Below are positions 27,601 through 38,648 of a stretch of 64,000 nt of DNA, piece after piece. The translations under genes were made by a program, and so were the position numbers. The notes under the pieces are model-generated. The model searched no databases. It was not told the DNA's origin and saw only the letters and a list, made by a program, of their open reading frames with translations. Numbering within the stretch: position 1 is the first letter of the stretch; the number at the start of each line of letters is the position of its first letter. Source of the DNA: Epiperipatus broadwayi (lineage: Eukaryota; Onychophora; Udeonychophora; Euonychophora; Peripatidae); the NCBI GenBank assembly GCA_028023455.1, contig JAQFVV010006546.1:374001-438000 (forward strand), given 5' to 3'.

Positions 27601-27642
27601 AGGGCCGCATGCGGCCCTGGGGCCGCCAGTTTGACATGCCTG
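24614..27642 (-). mobile_element. hAT transposon, full-length, 3029 bp (GTF2IRD2/ZBED-like)
   Basis: The termini are CAGGCATGTCAAACT and its exact complement AGTTTGACATGCCTG, bounded by perfect 8-bp duplications CTCTAAAC. Subterminal sequences are GC-rich and related (GGGCCACTT...GCGGGCCAC on the left; GGCCGCATGCGGCCC on the right). The interior holds one transposase gene on the minus strand (about 24848-26641). The 1-kb region from 26642 to 27600 probably holds the 5' untranslated/promoter part; the frames at 26764-27011 there show no domain. The GC content exceeds the flanks, consistent with an immigrant element in AT-rich DNA. Confidence 0.95.
24848..26641 (-). pseudogene. hAT transposase, frameshifted remnant
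   Basis: In order on the minus strand. First, a BED-like zinc finger around 26500-26630 (CLICKETISVAKEYN, then HYSTNH). Next the N-terminal catalytic part, with YEISYLLAKHSKAFTDG and VSVTTDGAKSMTG around the RNase H-like core (25690-26433). Then AFHCLIHQQ and IVNFIRSRALNHRQF, typical of GTF2IRD2-type hAT proteins. Then the insertion/dimerisation part DPLWVQDLAFLIDITGHLNN (25203-25643). Last, the C-terminal end with MKLNKTAYRSRLTDKHL, stopping at 24848-24850. The gene is broken by several frameshifts and stops (near 26630, 26240, 26100, 25670 and 25150). It cannot make a complete transposase, though the order and content of domains are complete. Confidence 0.9.
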
Positions 27643-27650
27643 CTCTAAAC
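27643..27650. other. hAT target-site duplication, right (CTCTAAAC)
   Basis: Exact copy of 24606-24613 immediately after the right terminal inverted repeat. Confidence 0.95.
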
Positions 27651-27832
27651 CATTACGGAGTTTACATTTTTATTTCTTAAGTGAGAGATGTATCTAAGCA
27701 CACACACTCATGGCAATTTGTATATTTATTAGTCAGTTCACATGGTTTTTTTTATCAAACACATTTTTTTTTCTGTCACATTATAGTATAACCAATGTAG
27801 GTGCATGGGATTTGTTATGGCTACAAAATATA

Positions 27833-27935
27833 TTAAATCACCCCACATGATTAAGAAATCCAGTACCGCCCTCTGTGAACTAATATATAAATACATTAGA
27901 GTTGGTATTTCAAAATAACCAGCTCAAAATGATAT
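27833..27935 (+). repeat. Interspersed repeat family C, partial copy
   Basis: Shares AATCACCCCACATGATTAAG, CAGTACCGCCCTCTGTGAAC, TAATATATAAATACATTAGAG and TATTTCAAAATARCCAG with the copies at 45904, 46373 and (inverted) 46592-46935. It is truncated at a TA run near 27935. Confidence 0.85.
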
Positions 27936-28211
27936 ATATATGTGCTGAAGTGAAGATTTAGAAAAAATATGTATTGGTTAATCAAATAAAATATTAAAAA
28001 ATTGTTTTGGCAAATAATATTTGCAATCAATTGAATAAAATTATTGTGTGGTCCCTGCGAAAATGTAAAAAAAAATGTAAATTAAAAATTTGAGTTGAAA
28101 TTGCAAAACAAAATAGACGATACATTTTGTCCAATCAAATTAAAAATAAAAATCAAAAAATTAAATCAAGGTCAAACTTAAGATATTAAGGAGGCTTGTT
28201 TAGATTTAAAT

Positions 28212-28454
28212 TTAATTCATAATTTTTATTACTTTGTGTAAAGTAACTCTTCCATGTAGGTGATAATAGTTTGGCTTTTTGCTGTTTCTTAATTTATTAA
28301 TATTATTTGGTCTTAAAATCTCTGTGACTTCTCTAAATATTCTGTGGCAATGATTCTTGCACCTGGATAGAACTTTCATTTTTGTGAAATCTATATAATG
28401 TTTAGTGTGTAAACTATGGAGAAGAAGTGCTAAAGAAGATGTTGATGCATTCAT
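28212..28454 (-). pseudogene. Penelope-like element, C-terminal fragment
   Basis: The minus frame contains DFTKMKVLSRCKNHCHRIF followed by REVTEILRPNNINK. This resembles the conserved segment after the GIY-YIG nuclease in Penelope-like proteins (pattern F..t.il....ny..R..rEa.eI.....n.N). Only about 80 codons remain, with no RT nearby. A moderate-confidence family call made from the motif pattern. Confidence 0.5.
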
Positions 28455-31400
28455 TCTTAGATATGTGACTGAATCTCATAGAATTTTTGAATCTCAACAG
28501 AATTGCATTTTAGTTTGATCAAAATATTATTTTTTATTAAGTAAAAAATATTATCTTAATGTTGCAACATCTCAGCACTCAATCAATTTCATCTGTAATT
28601 CACTTTATATAAAAGATGTACACCTGGATCTCGTTTTATGCAGATTTTTTTAATGTGATTTTGAAGTTATGCAATTCATGTTTCTTCTTAATATCTTTTT
28701 ATATGGGTTTTCTTTTATGTGATAAAAAGTTCATATTTCACTATATTTATTAGATATCAAGAAATTTAAATAATTAATAACTTATTTTGACTTGAAATAG
28801 TATAACGTTATATTAGCAGATAACATGAATATGGCCTGAAGCTGTATTTAGAATCTTAGCTTCTACGTAAATAACCTACGTATACTTATGAGTAAATAAT
28901 AATAATAGATTTATACTTATGAATATAAAAATATTGCAATAAATATTCAAAAATTTTAAACTTTTAAAACATATTTTGTTAGATATAACAAAAATAAATA
29001 TTCTTTTAGATTTTTAAAATACATAACAAAGTTTTGTAAACTGAAAATAATCTTTCTACCGATAATGTATAATCTTTTTGTTTTGATTGCAATCTCATTT
29101 TTTTAATATAGAAACAAAATGTGAACATTTAAAATTTATTTCAGTAGTAATCACAAATATCTATCAAATGAAAATAAATTTATTATTTATCTAATAAGTA
29201 TTAATCATTTAATCATAGATTTTATGTTGATGTGTGAGACAAAAAATGTCAGAAAAATCTGAAATCTGCGAGTTTGTTGCAATGAATAACCTTTTAAATT
29301 CCAACAAGAGCTAAATTAGTTATATGTCTGAATATCATGAGCTTTATAAACAATTAGTAAAATCATCATCTCAAAGTTTAATCACTCATTACATTGTCAA
29401 CAGAAAACCATTAACACAGCACAAGACTGAAAGTGGCACTTGTTGTACTTCCTCTTGTGCTGAATCTGATTTCTTACCAATTTACAAATGAACCTCATAT
29501 TGTCAAATGGTGATAATAATTAAAATATGTATGAAAAAATGTAAAATTAAATATTGTAGTCAATAAAAAAAGTAAAAAAAGTGTGTCTTGTATTATTTTT
29601 TTTCAAATATTTGATATTTTTTATTAGTCATACTTTATTTCCTTATTTTTTTAATGTGAATTTTGAAGTAATTTTTCCTTATTGCTTTGCTTTTATGCAA
29701 TTTTTAAAAATTACAGAATCTATCCCCCATTTTCAAGGTAAGTTAAGTCTGTTTTTGTGCAATTTTTTTAATGTGCATTTTCTGTGGAACCTATCTCCTG
29801 CATAAAATGAAACTCAGGAGTATATTCTAATTGTTGGATATGAGAATTAATCTTGGTACATTACTCTGTTTATGGCATTATTGTTATAACTATTATTCAA
29901 ATATCATATACTGTTGGATTTCTTTTGCCAGAATAATTTCCTTTTAAAAGAAATAAGAACTTTATAAATAGTAACCTAGGAAAAGATTTCTTCTGAATAT
30001 TGTTGTGATGATGTTTTCAAGTATCTATCAGAATGTTTGTGATATATATATATATTGAAGCAGTCATTCTTAGCTTAAGATTGTGCTTCATGTTTCTATC
30101 TACTAACCTATGTTTAAATCTCTATTTCCCATCCTGCTCCTTTTGTTGTGTATATATATTTTATGTATATATTTGAGATGCGCGCCTAAATTATAAAATG
30201 TAATATTTCAATAACATGTTTTAAAATTATTATTAATTCTTTTTTATCAATTATTAATTCTTTTATTAAAATACATAGGTGCGACTCAAAAATATATATA
30301 GGAGCAAAACTTACTAACAAAATATTGATTTTTTTAAAAAAATATTTTATTATACATCATTTTTTAACTTTTTCTTTTTAAATTGCTTGTTTTTATTAAA
30401 CTATTATAAAATCCAATATGGAAGATGCTACAGTTGATTGTCTAAGGTTGGAAACACTATTGTTTTAATCTGGGGAAGGTATTTTTAATTAAAGTTTTTA
30501 CTTAAAATGGGATTAAGATCAGAGATACTTTTATTGAAAACATGTTGTCAAATCTATTTCTAATCTGGAAATAGATTTCAATTTATTTTTGGATGTTATC
30601 TTACTGTTGCATCTTCAAAAATAACTGATAAAAGAAAAAAGTATAAAATGACTGAATTTTGAATCACAGAGAGATTAGCCACTATTGAGACAACTGATTG
30701 CTACTAGACATGTCACTGTGAAACTAAAAATGATGTAGTATAAATTCACCAACCTGCTTGGCCCTGTCAGGTCATCATCTTCAGTGGCCATCTCATTCTG
30801 CTGCCCAAAAGGAAGCAAAAGCCCTACCTAAGAACTTTAATGCTAATAGAAGCTTGCAGTTATTTAAGAACTTTCATTTCAATTGCTATACACGTGCAAT
30901 ATTTTAAATCGGACTCTTAAAATTGCCAGGTAACTTTTCAAGCCATCACCACAAACCAAATCTAACCTAACTCATCTATCAAGATTTCTTTTAATATATT
31001 ATTTAACTTTGTTTTTGTTAATATGTAATTTTCTCTTAGTTAATTTCTATATATAATATGTAAATTGTTCCCAAATGATTTCTTTAAATTTAATTCTATC
31101 TCATATGCTCTTAACTTTCTTTAACTTTGGTGCAGTCATTTATTTATATGTATTTATTATTTGATTTATATATCTGTTATTGATATGCCAATTTCAAACA
31201 ATCTGATGAGTTGAATTTTTTAAAAAAAATCTTTTCTGTCATTTTTAACTAAACCTTCATGAAAAGGTTATTAACGTCCTTCTTAAATATACATATATAC
31301 TGCATTATAAATTAATACATTCATAGATTGTTTTATGAATCAACATTTTAGGTCCATTTTTAATATAAAAATTGATTTGTTTAACTCTGGATTTTCTACC

Positions 31401-31689
31401 CGGGGAAAATCCAGAACTCAAGCTAATTAACGCTCTGAAACATTTATTTTATAATTATTTATTAAATTCTAAAAAGGTGACTTATAATTTGTTTTCTATA
31501 TAACTGTTAATCTTACTTCATTTTTCATACTCTTAAAATATCAAGTACAGTATTTAAATATTCCAGTTATTATAAAAATCATGAAGGTGGGATTGAATTA
31601 TTTTAAATATCAGAAAAGGGGTGGGGGTAAATCTTAATGTTTTTTTGTTTACTAAATAAAATCTTCATGTATATTTTATTAATCTAAAT
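28455..31689. other. AT-rich DNA; one optional micro-exon signal
   Basis: No transposon protein is recognised. A 21-nt segment at 29717-29737 lies between an acceptor (AAAAATTACAG) and a perfect donor (AAG/GTAAGT). Its length keeps phase with the proposed gene, so it might be an optional micro-exon. The frame at 29581-29805 looks non-coding. Confidence 0.4.
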
Positions 31690-31772
31690 ATCTCTCTCTC
31701 TATATATATATATATATAACTGCTTATATATCTAAATATCTCTCTATATATATATATAACTGCTTATATATA

Positions 31773-31935
31773 TAAAAGTTAAGTTTAGAAAAGGTTGGTA
31801 TCAACCTTTTCTATCAAAATCTCTGTCTCGTGTCTAAGCTTGATTATTTATTAGATATCTGTTTAAAATCTGTTTGGCTTTCTCTGTTATAATTGCACAT
31901 GTGAGAAAGGCTAGCATACTTTCAATTTATTATCA
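31773..31935 (+). repeat. Direct repeat copy 1 with internal 24-bp palindrome
   Basis: AAAAGTTAAGTTTAGAAAAGG, the hairpin GAAAAGGTTGGTATCAACC, then CAAAATCTCTGTCTCGTGTC through GAGAAAGGCTAGCATACTTT recur nearly identically at 32122-32285. The start-to-start distance is about 349 bp, enclosing a unique middle of about 185 bp. Confidence 0.85.
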
Positions 31936-32121
31936 ATTTTCAACATGCGCTTTAGATAAATATTGTTTACAAACGTTGCTGCTATGAAAATTGCAGTATA
32001 ATAAATCTGAGATTTTGTGCCGTAATATATTATATTTATAACACAATGAATGATAATTGTATTTGTTTATATATTTAAAGCTTTCGGGCTAAGATGCTTA
32101 AGACTGGCTTATATATATATA

Positions 32122-32285
32122 TAAAAGTTAAGTTTAGAAAAGGTTGGCATCAACCTTTTCTATCAAAATCTCTGTCTCGTGTCTAATCTTGATTATTTAT
32201 TAGATATCTGTTTAAAATCTGATTGGCTTTCTCTGTTATAATTGCGCATGTGAGAAAGGCTAGCATACTTTCAATTTATTATAAC
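32122..32285 (+). repeat. Direct repeat copy 2
   Basis: Matches 31773-31935 with only a few substitutions (for example GGCATCAACC for GGTATCAACC). Terminal direct repeats around a short middle could be a terminal-repeat mini-retroelement, or 1.5 units of a tandem array. Confidence 0.85.
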
Positions 32286-32534
32286 TGCATAGTGATATTA
32301 TTTATATAAATTATAGCATTCAAATAAGGGGCATCTATTTTAAAGCAGTAAATTATATTTCATGTCATTAGTGACATTTATCATTACTGTGTTGCCGACA
32401 TTTAGCCTATCTTTGTATATATATATTACATGCTTCTAGTCTTCTAATTTGGGGGTTGCAACAAGTTCGAACCCATAGATTTCTTCTCATACCTCGGTCC
32501 ATAGATAGTTGAGTTATCTGGAACCACATTAATT

Positions 32535-32727
32535 CCGTATAAAATGCCTCTGGTGGTGATCCTGTAAGTTTGGCACACGCTATGCATATCTACTTTCTTT
32601 GTATAAAAAGGCCGCTGGCAGTGATCCCTAAGTTTGGCACACACTATGCCCATCCATTTCTTCATATAAAAGGCCTCTGGCGGTGATCCCTAAGTATGGC
32701 ACATGCTATGCCCATCCACTTCATCTT
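32535..32727. repeat. Minisatellite, unit about 63 bp, three copies
   Basis: Three successive units each contain TATAAAAxGCC, CTGGYRGTGATCC, AAGTTTGGCACA and CTATGCCCATC, starting near 32537, 32601 and 32664. The array is GC-richer than its flanks. The minus frame across it (32444-32665) is repeat-derived. Confidence 0.85.
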
Positions 32728-33600
32728 TTGTCCAGAAGCAAGATTTTTCCTGTTATTTCTTGGTTACAATGTCAGCACCACAAACTTCTTCCTATTATTA
32801 TTATTTTTTTTTGCTTCATGACCCAGTTTTAATGCTCTAGTATTAAAAATGTGCTCTGCTCAAAATATATATCAATGCCAAATATTAATAGCTAGATTAA
32901 TTACTAATGTTATTTCAATCTTATCATACAATCCCATCATTGTAACTTATTTCTATATTTAAGCATATCTGTATGCCTTTGGGAAAATAAAGCATTCCTC
33001 TTACCAGCGCTAATTAAAAGAATGTTCTTTAAATATTTTGTCATAGATTTAAATATAATCAAATGTTTTCAAATGTATTTTATGTATTTTCACGACCATA
33101 ATGGCAGGAAAATAGTTTGTATTTATATCTGTAATGAATCTCAGAACACTTCTCTAAATCATATGTTAGTCACCACATTTCACAACCATAACCCAAAGCG
33201 TTAATAGCAATTCTATGTACATTTTTTCTAATAATAGATTGGCATCTTAATATTGAACCCACCAAAGATGTGTGTTTATTTATAATATATCATTTAGCTA
33301 ATAAAGAGCATATGAGAAATAATAGCATGAATGACACTATGTAATCCTCTATCACTTGGTAGACTGCTTGCTCATTCACGCACACACTAATGTACTTAAT
33401 TTATAAATGTATAATAATTTGTCAGTATATTAAAATATATTTTATTGCCTAACTTATTTGAGTAGTTCGAATTCCTTCTTTTCTTCACTTCCAAAAGTAA
33501 AGCTTGCTTATATATATTTTAGTTTAGTCATAGTTAATAGATGTCTCATTGTTTTGCTCAGCTTTGCTAGTCGTCCAGATTTAAAATTAATTCTCATGTG
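32728..33600. other. AT-rich DNA, nothing recognised
   Basis: No feature seen. The plus frame at 33022-33204 shows no domain. Confidence 0.45.
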
Positions 33601-33781
33601 CCATCACTACTATGTTATTCATTAGGTGTTAGATCTGGGGCTTAGAGAGTGGGTTCGAATTCAGGCTGGTCCCTGACCTAAATCTTGGGCTTGACTGGGT
33701 TTGAAGTACATTTTGTGAGTTCCAACTCATGTTAGATGGATAAACATGTTTTGACCGGTATAATATATATATATATAAAAT
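33601..33781. repeat. Possible tRNA-related SINE tail or box B remnant
   Basis: GTGGGTTCGAATTCAGGC (about 33650) fits the tRNA/SINE box B pattern GGTTCGANTCC except at the end. It is followed by moderately GC-rich sequence running into a TA tract. No partner box A is convincing. A comparable GGGTTCAAGTCCC lies at about 35858. Both flank the Penelope pair, so they could belong to that insertion. Confidence 0.3.
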
Positions 33782-35104
33782 GTCTGTTAATTAATACAAA
33801 ATTGTAATAATAATAAATATAATAGTAATAAACTATTACAAACACTCTTTCAATCCACAGAAGCAGAAGTACTTTTGGTTAATTTCTTAAACCTGCCTTA
33901 ACTGCCATTAAATTCAGAAACAAAGTGAAAGCAAATGTCATCAATTCAAATCCCATAAACCTCATATTTTAATGTTAGCAGCTTGTTTATTTATTAAATG
34001 CATTTTATTCCTATTTATAAAAATTGCCTCTTCAATTTTTTTTATTATGATTTCTCTCTTCATGAAGAATTTTCACACTTTCAATATCAAATTTAAATTT
34101 ATATTTACATGTTTTTTCATGATCAAAGAAAACTGAAGCAGTCATTAAATCACCATTATTCTTACTTTTTTTATGCTTACATAACAATTCATGCTCATTT
34201 AATCTCTTTTCAATACTGCACCTCGATTCACCTATATACGATAATATATGCAAAAAGTTTGACATTCAATATTATTTTTCTGCTTGGCAGGTATGACATC
34301 CTTAGAATTATTCACTAATTTATTAACATTGTTTGGTACATAGAATGAAACATTAAACATGTTCTTATATATTTCCTTAAAAAATTTTACTTGTGGATTT
34401 GAAGTAAATGGAATAAATATCCATTGTTTACTATCAATCTTCATTTCCTTTAAACCATTATAACTCTTTTTAAATTTACTTAAAGTATTGTTTATTTGTT
34501 CCATTTTATAACCAACATCAAGAAATTCCTTGGAAAATATTTTAATATTTTTCAGTTTATCACTTTGGTAATGACACAATTTTTTATTAAAAACCAAAAA
34601 AGATCTAAAACTTACCATCTTATGCATAATTGGTATTTTTGATTTACAATTTATATATCCCCTTCTTTGGAATAGCTTGATTATTAATTTATAATTGAAT
34701 ATACTCTTATCTTTTGAAATAATTAAATCCAAATATTTAATAATTTTGTCCTGTTCCTTTTTAATAGTCTATTTCAAGCTATTCAAATTATTTAATTCCT
34801 GTACAAGAAAATTTATAGTATTAGTATTTCCACAAACAAAAACATCATTCACATACCTTTTGTAAATTTTAATATCTTTAAAAGAGCACATAATTAAAAT
34901 ATCACTCTTATATGTAGACAAAACAAAATTGTGCAACTACAGGCAGACCCATAGGCCAACCTTTAGACATTTTATAATACTGACCTTCAAAAAAGCAACA
35001 ATGTTATCATCAAAAAATTTTAAAGAATCAATAATAAACTTTATCATATATTTATAAACACCTTTACTTTTTAATGTATGTTCAATTAAACAATACTTTA
35101 TGCC
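33782..35104 (-). pseudogene. Penelope-like retroelement, left copy of head-to-head pair
   Basis: Minus-strand pieces in order. RT motif GWPMGLPVVAQFC (about 34925-34963). YVND at 34843-34854, where the catalytic YxDD is expected. RT thumb and linker (34232-34732, including KEFLDVGYKMEQINNTLSKF). GIY-YIG nuclease remnant IGESRCSIEKRLNEH and ASVFFDHEKTCKYKFKFDIE (34032-34265). Then an untranslated tail to about 33782. Penelope-like elements pair an RT with a GIY-YIG endonuclease, and both parts are present. Stops, frame changes and the altered active site show it is dead. The 5' part of the RT is missing beyond about 35100. Confidence 0.8.
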
Positions 35105-35785
35105 AATTTAAAAAGAGTTATACGATTTAAAAGAAATGAAGATTGATAGTAAACAATGAATCTATTCCATTTATTTCAAATCCACAAGTGAAATTTTTTA
35201 AGGATATATATATATAAGAACATGTTTAATGTTTTATTCTATGTTCCAAACAATGTTAACAAATTAGTGAATAATTCTAAGGATGTCATACCTGTCAAGC
35301 AGAAAGGTAATATTGAATATCAAATTTTTTGTGAGTGTATGTATTGATGAATTGATGTGCAGTATTGAAAAGAGATTAAAGGAGCATGAATTATTATATA
35401 AGTATGTAGAAAGAAAGAATAATGGTGATTTAATGATGGCTTCAGTTTTCTTTGATCAAAAAAAATATGTAAATATAAATTTAAATTTGATATTAAAAGT
35501 GTGAAAATTCTTCATAGAGAGAGAAACCATAATAAAAGAAAATTTAAGAAGGCAATTTTTATAAATAGGAATAAAATGCATTTAATAAATAGACAAGCTA
35601 CTAATATTAAAATATGGGATTCATGGGATTTGAATTGATGATGTTTGTTCCACTTTGTTTTTTTGAATTGAATGGCAGTTGAGATAGGTTTAAGAAATTA
35701 ATTGAAAGTACTTCTGTGGATTGAAAGACTGTTTATAATAGTTTATTACTGTTATATTTATTATTTTTATTATGATAGTCTGTAC
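35105..35785 (+). pseudogene. Penelope-like retroelement, right (inverted, 5'-truncated) copy
   Basis: Reverse-complement match to 33782-34475. It starts at GAGTTATACGATTTAAAAG and continues through the linker, a GIY-YIG remnant (SIEKRLKEHELLYK, then ASVFFDQKKYVNINLN, 35283-35504) and the 3' tail (TTTAAGAAATTAATTGAAAG, CTGTGGATTGAAAGA). It joins the 5' end of the left copy head-to-head, a configuration repeatedly seen at Penelope insertions. Several stops make it non-functional. Confidence 0.8.
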
Positions 35786-35949
35786 TAAACTTAATGTAAT
35801 CATACATGTATTGGTTGTATAAGATGGATTGGATAAATGTAGGGAGATTGAAAGTCTGGGTTCAAGTCCCTATATATATATATATGTTAAAATGAAGATT
35901 TGCACGGGTTAAATATATAAAATACATATTGGATGAACCCGCAAAATAT

Positions 35950-36300
35950 GTATTTTATATATATATTATGGAAATGAGAAGATTAAGAATGAACTATCCA
36001 TCCTCTTTATCTATAAGTCTATTAATTTGAGGATAGAGATTATTAATATGTATGCAAAAATCAATCAACTTTTCCCATTATTTTCAACTAAAAATATATC
36101 ATCATTATATCTGAGAAAGTTAGATGACTTATGCAATATAGAATATACTGCTTGCATATTTCAAGTTCTTTCATAAATAAACAAGCAAAAAGATACATAT
36201 AAGAGATCCCATGGAGTTACAAACACTTGTTTATATTATTATTCATTGTAAATAAAAAGAATATTAATAGAATAATGTTTAAATAATACAGTAATATGTT
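35950..36300 (-). pseudogene. Penelope-like RT fragment
   Basis: The minus frame contains NFLRYNDDIFLVENN (36066-36122), a typical Penelope-type YxDD box with both aspartates kept. Upstream a different frame gives NSMGSLICIFLLVYL, like the preceding G.PMGSPLS box. It differs in sequence from the pair at 33.8-35.8 kb, so it is a second Penelope lineage. Only this part of the RT is recognised. Confidence 0.6.
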
Positions 36301-36882
36301 TTGGTATATTATAAATGTGAGCAGTTATATCTAAACATTGTCAACTAGAATGTGATTAAACAATGTAATGACATTGAATTTGTCAAGAATATCATTTAAA
36401 TATTTATTGTATATGCTATTTAGCATCAATTTTCTCCTCAAGACAATGTGCAAAATGAAATCATCTTTGTAGATTATTGACTTTGTTTTAGGCAAGGTGT
36501 TAAACAACCAAACTGCAGAAAAAAAGTAACTAGTTAATAATGTCTTGTTGTTATATGTTTATTGTGAAAGCTTTCTTTTGCCATCATAATTCAAACCTTT
36601 CTCTTTTATTTCTCTTAATCTCTGAAGCTAATAAAAAAATTTTTTTTATCTCTATTGCATTTTATATTATTTTATTAGTTTACACTTCATTCTGACAAAA
36701 AAGTTTATTATACTCTTGTTGGCCAAATAAGTTCTTAGACATATCTAGTCATTCTATTACAATCTTGAATAAAATAAGATTATTTCATAGTTTGTCAAAA
36801 TTTGCTATATGTTCTGTAAAACACATATGTATTTTACATAATATCATAATTTCATATATTGCACATAATTTTATATATAATA

Positions 36883-37740
36883 AAAAATAGAAATGAGGAA
36901 ATAATATCCATGTAAATGGTGAAATAACATTTTATCTTTATTGTTGTCAAAAAATTATCAATTACTACCAATTGACAATTCTTGAAGTCAAGCAAGTTTT
37001 CTCATTATCCTATAATAGCTCTTTTGTTGGAGTTTATGTTGAAGTAAAAGAAGTCCTTTTTTACTTCAAACCCAAGTTCTTATAAAAATTTAAACTCAAC
37101 TATTTTTACAGGGATGGGAATGTGAAAAAAGAGCATTTTTCTTGACATTTTGCAAATATTTTTTTAAAGTTCTCCAAAAAGTTGTATAAGTTAGATTAAA
37201 TATTTCTATGGATTGTTATTATAATAAAGAATAGAAATGAGAAGATAATATCCATGTAAATTAAATTAACCTTTAACCTTTGATGTTGCCCAAAAAACTA
37301 TAAATTACTACTAATTCACAATTCCTGAGGCCAAACAAATTTTCTTATTAATCCATAATAGCACTTTTTTGGAGTTTTTTATTGAAGAAAAAGGAGTTCC
37401 TTTATTACTTTAAATCCAAGATCTTGAATAGATTTAAACCAGAAATGTAAAAGAATAGAACATTTTTAACATTCTGTAAATATTTTAAACTTCTTCAGAG
37501 AGTTTTATATGTTGAATTAAATATTTACACAGATTGTGATTATAATAAAAAAAATAGAAATGAGTGATAGGGATACTTAACTTTTAATATTGCCAAAAAA
37601 TGAGCCAAACATGTTTTCTCATTAAACTACAATTAACACTATTTGTTGGAGTTTTTTATTGATGGTAAAGGGTTTTTTTTAACTTCAAATTCAAGTTCTT
37701 ATATGGATTTAAACCCACAAAGTTATGTTTTATAGATATT
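36883..37740 (+). repeat. Tandem array of an approximately 330-bp repeat, three direct units
   Basis: Units begin near 36883, 37221 and 37541 with AATARAAAATAGAAATGAG. Each carries ATATCCATGTAAAT, a TTGTTGGAGTTTTTTATTGA-like block, TTACTTCAAA..CAAGTTCTTAT and ATGGATTTAAACYC. The last unit is shortened. Each unit contains an internal hairpin (TTGAAGTAAAA against TTTACTTCAA). No coding or ribozyme core is recognised. Confidence 0.85.
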
Positions 37741-37789
37741 TTTTATACTTAAACAAAAGTCTCAAAAAACAGTAATTATAGGTTACATG

Positions 37790-38115
37790 TTTGGACTCAG
37801 GAATTATCAATTAGTAGTAATTGGTAATTTCTTAACAACATCAAAGGTTACAATTTATGTCTATTTACATGGATATTATTTCTTCATTTCTATTTTTTAT
37901 TATAATAACAATCCATGAAAATATTTAATTCAATATATATTACTCTCTGGAGAAGTTTAAAATATTTTAGAATATCATGAAAGATGCTATTCTTTTACAT
38001 TATCACTTCTATTAAAAATAGCTTTCTTGGTATAGGTCCATATAAAAACTTGAGTTTGAAGTAAAGAGAGATCTGTTTTACTTCAACAAAAACTCCAACA
38101 AAAGAGCAATTATAG
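37790..38115 (-). repeat. Inverted copy of the 330-bp repeat
   Basis: Reverse complement of the same unit. ATTTACATGGATATTATTTC, CATTTCTATTTTTTATTATA, CCATATAAAAACTTGAGTTTG and AAAAACTCCAACAAAAGAGC are recognisable. It follows the direct array after about 50 bp, making a fold-back of the whole cluster. Confidence 0.85.
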
Positions 38116-38449
38116 GTTTAATAAAATAACTTAGTTTCCAGATAGTTGTTACTGAAATGTCAATTCAGACCTCTTGAAAACAGGATGAATATGTACATGA
38201 ATGATATTTTTATTTGTTAAAATAAATATTTCCAATAAATTTAGATAAAATTAAATTGTAATTCTTAATTTCAGGGAGCCATAGAGTCATTACCCAAGGC
38301 AGAGGTTAATGATTAAAAGCAAAGACTGTGTAAAAAATTCCTGATTTAGACCCAAACTGCCATTTGATGATGACCTTTATCTTTAAATTATATCATCTTT
38401 AAGTAGAGGAAAAGTGCATTAATTATAATAAAAACTGCTTAATATTAAT

Positions 38450-38648
38450 GAGTTTGATGAGGCAATTGATTTAAAAAGTGGGGGTGTATTTTACCACAAA
38501 GGCACAGATATTCAAAGTACAATTAGAGTAAAAGAGGAACAACAACATTGTGGAAATTGATGATATATCAGATAGAGTGAGAAGACTAGTTATCCAACTA
38601 AATGAAGGATATCAAGTGCAGATAATTCAGATTTATGCTCCAATATAG
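38450..38648 (+). pseudogene. LINE endonuclease (APE/EEP-type) fragment
   Basis: The plus frame 38544-38645 encodes NIVEIDDISDRVRRL followed by GYQVQIIQIYAP and a stop. This is the signature of the endonuclease/exonuclease/phosphatase domain of LINE-type elements (…ViqvYAPt). The preceding AGTGGGGGTGTATTTTACC reads like the upstream GGV.F strand. Only about one sixth of the domain survives, so this is a fragment of a dead copy on the strand opposite to the RT fragment at 39-40 kb. Confidence 0.65.

Noticed and set aside
38278-38320. Possible exon GGAGCCATAGAGTCATTACC after a TTTCAG acceptor
   Set aside because: No fitting donor or phase. It lies just before the LINE endonuclease fragment and is more likely element-derived.
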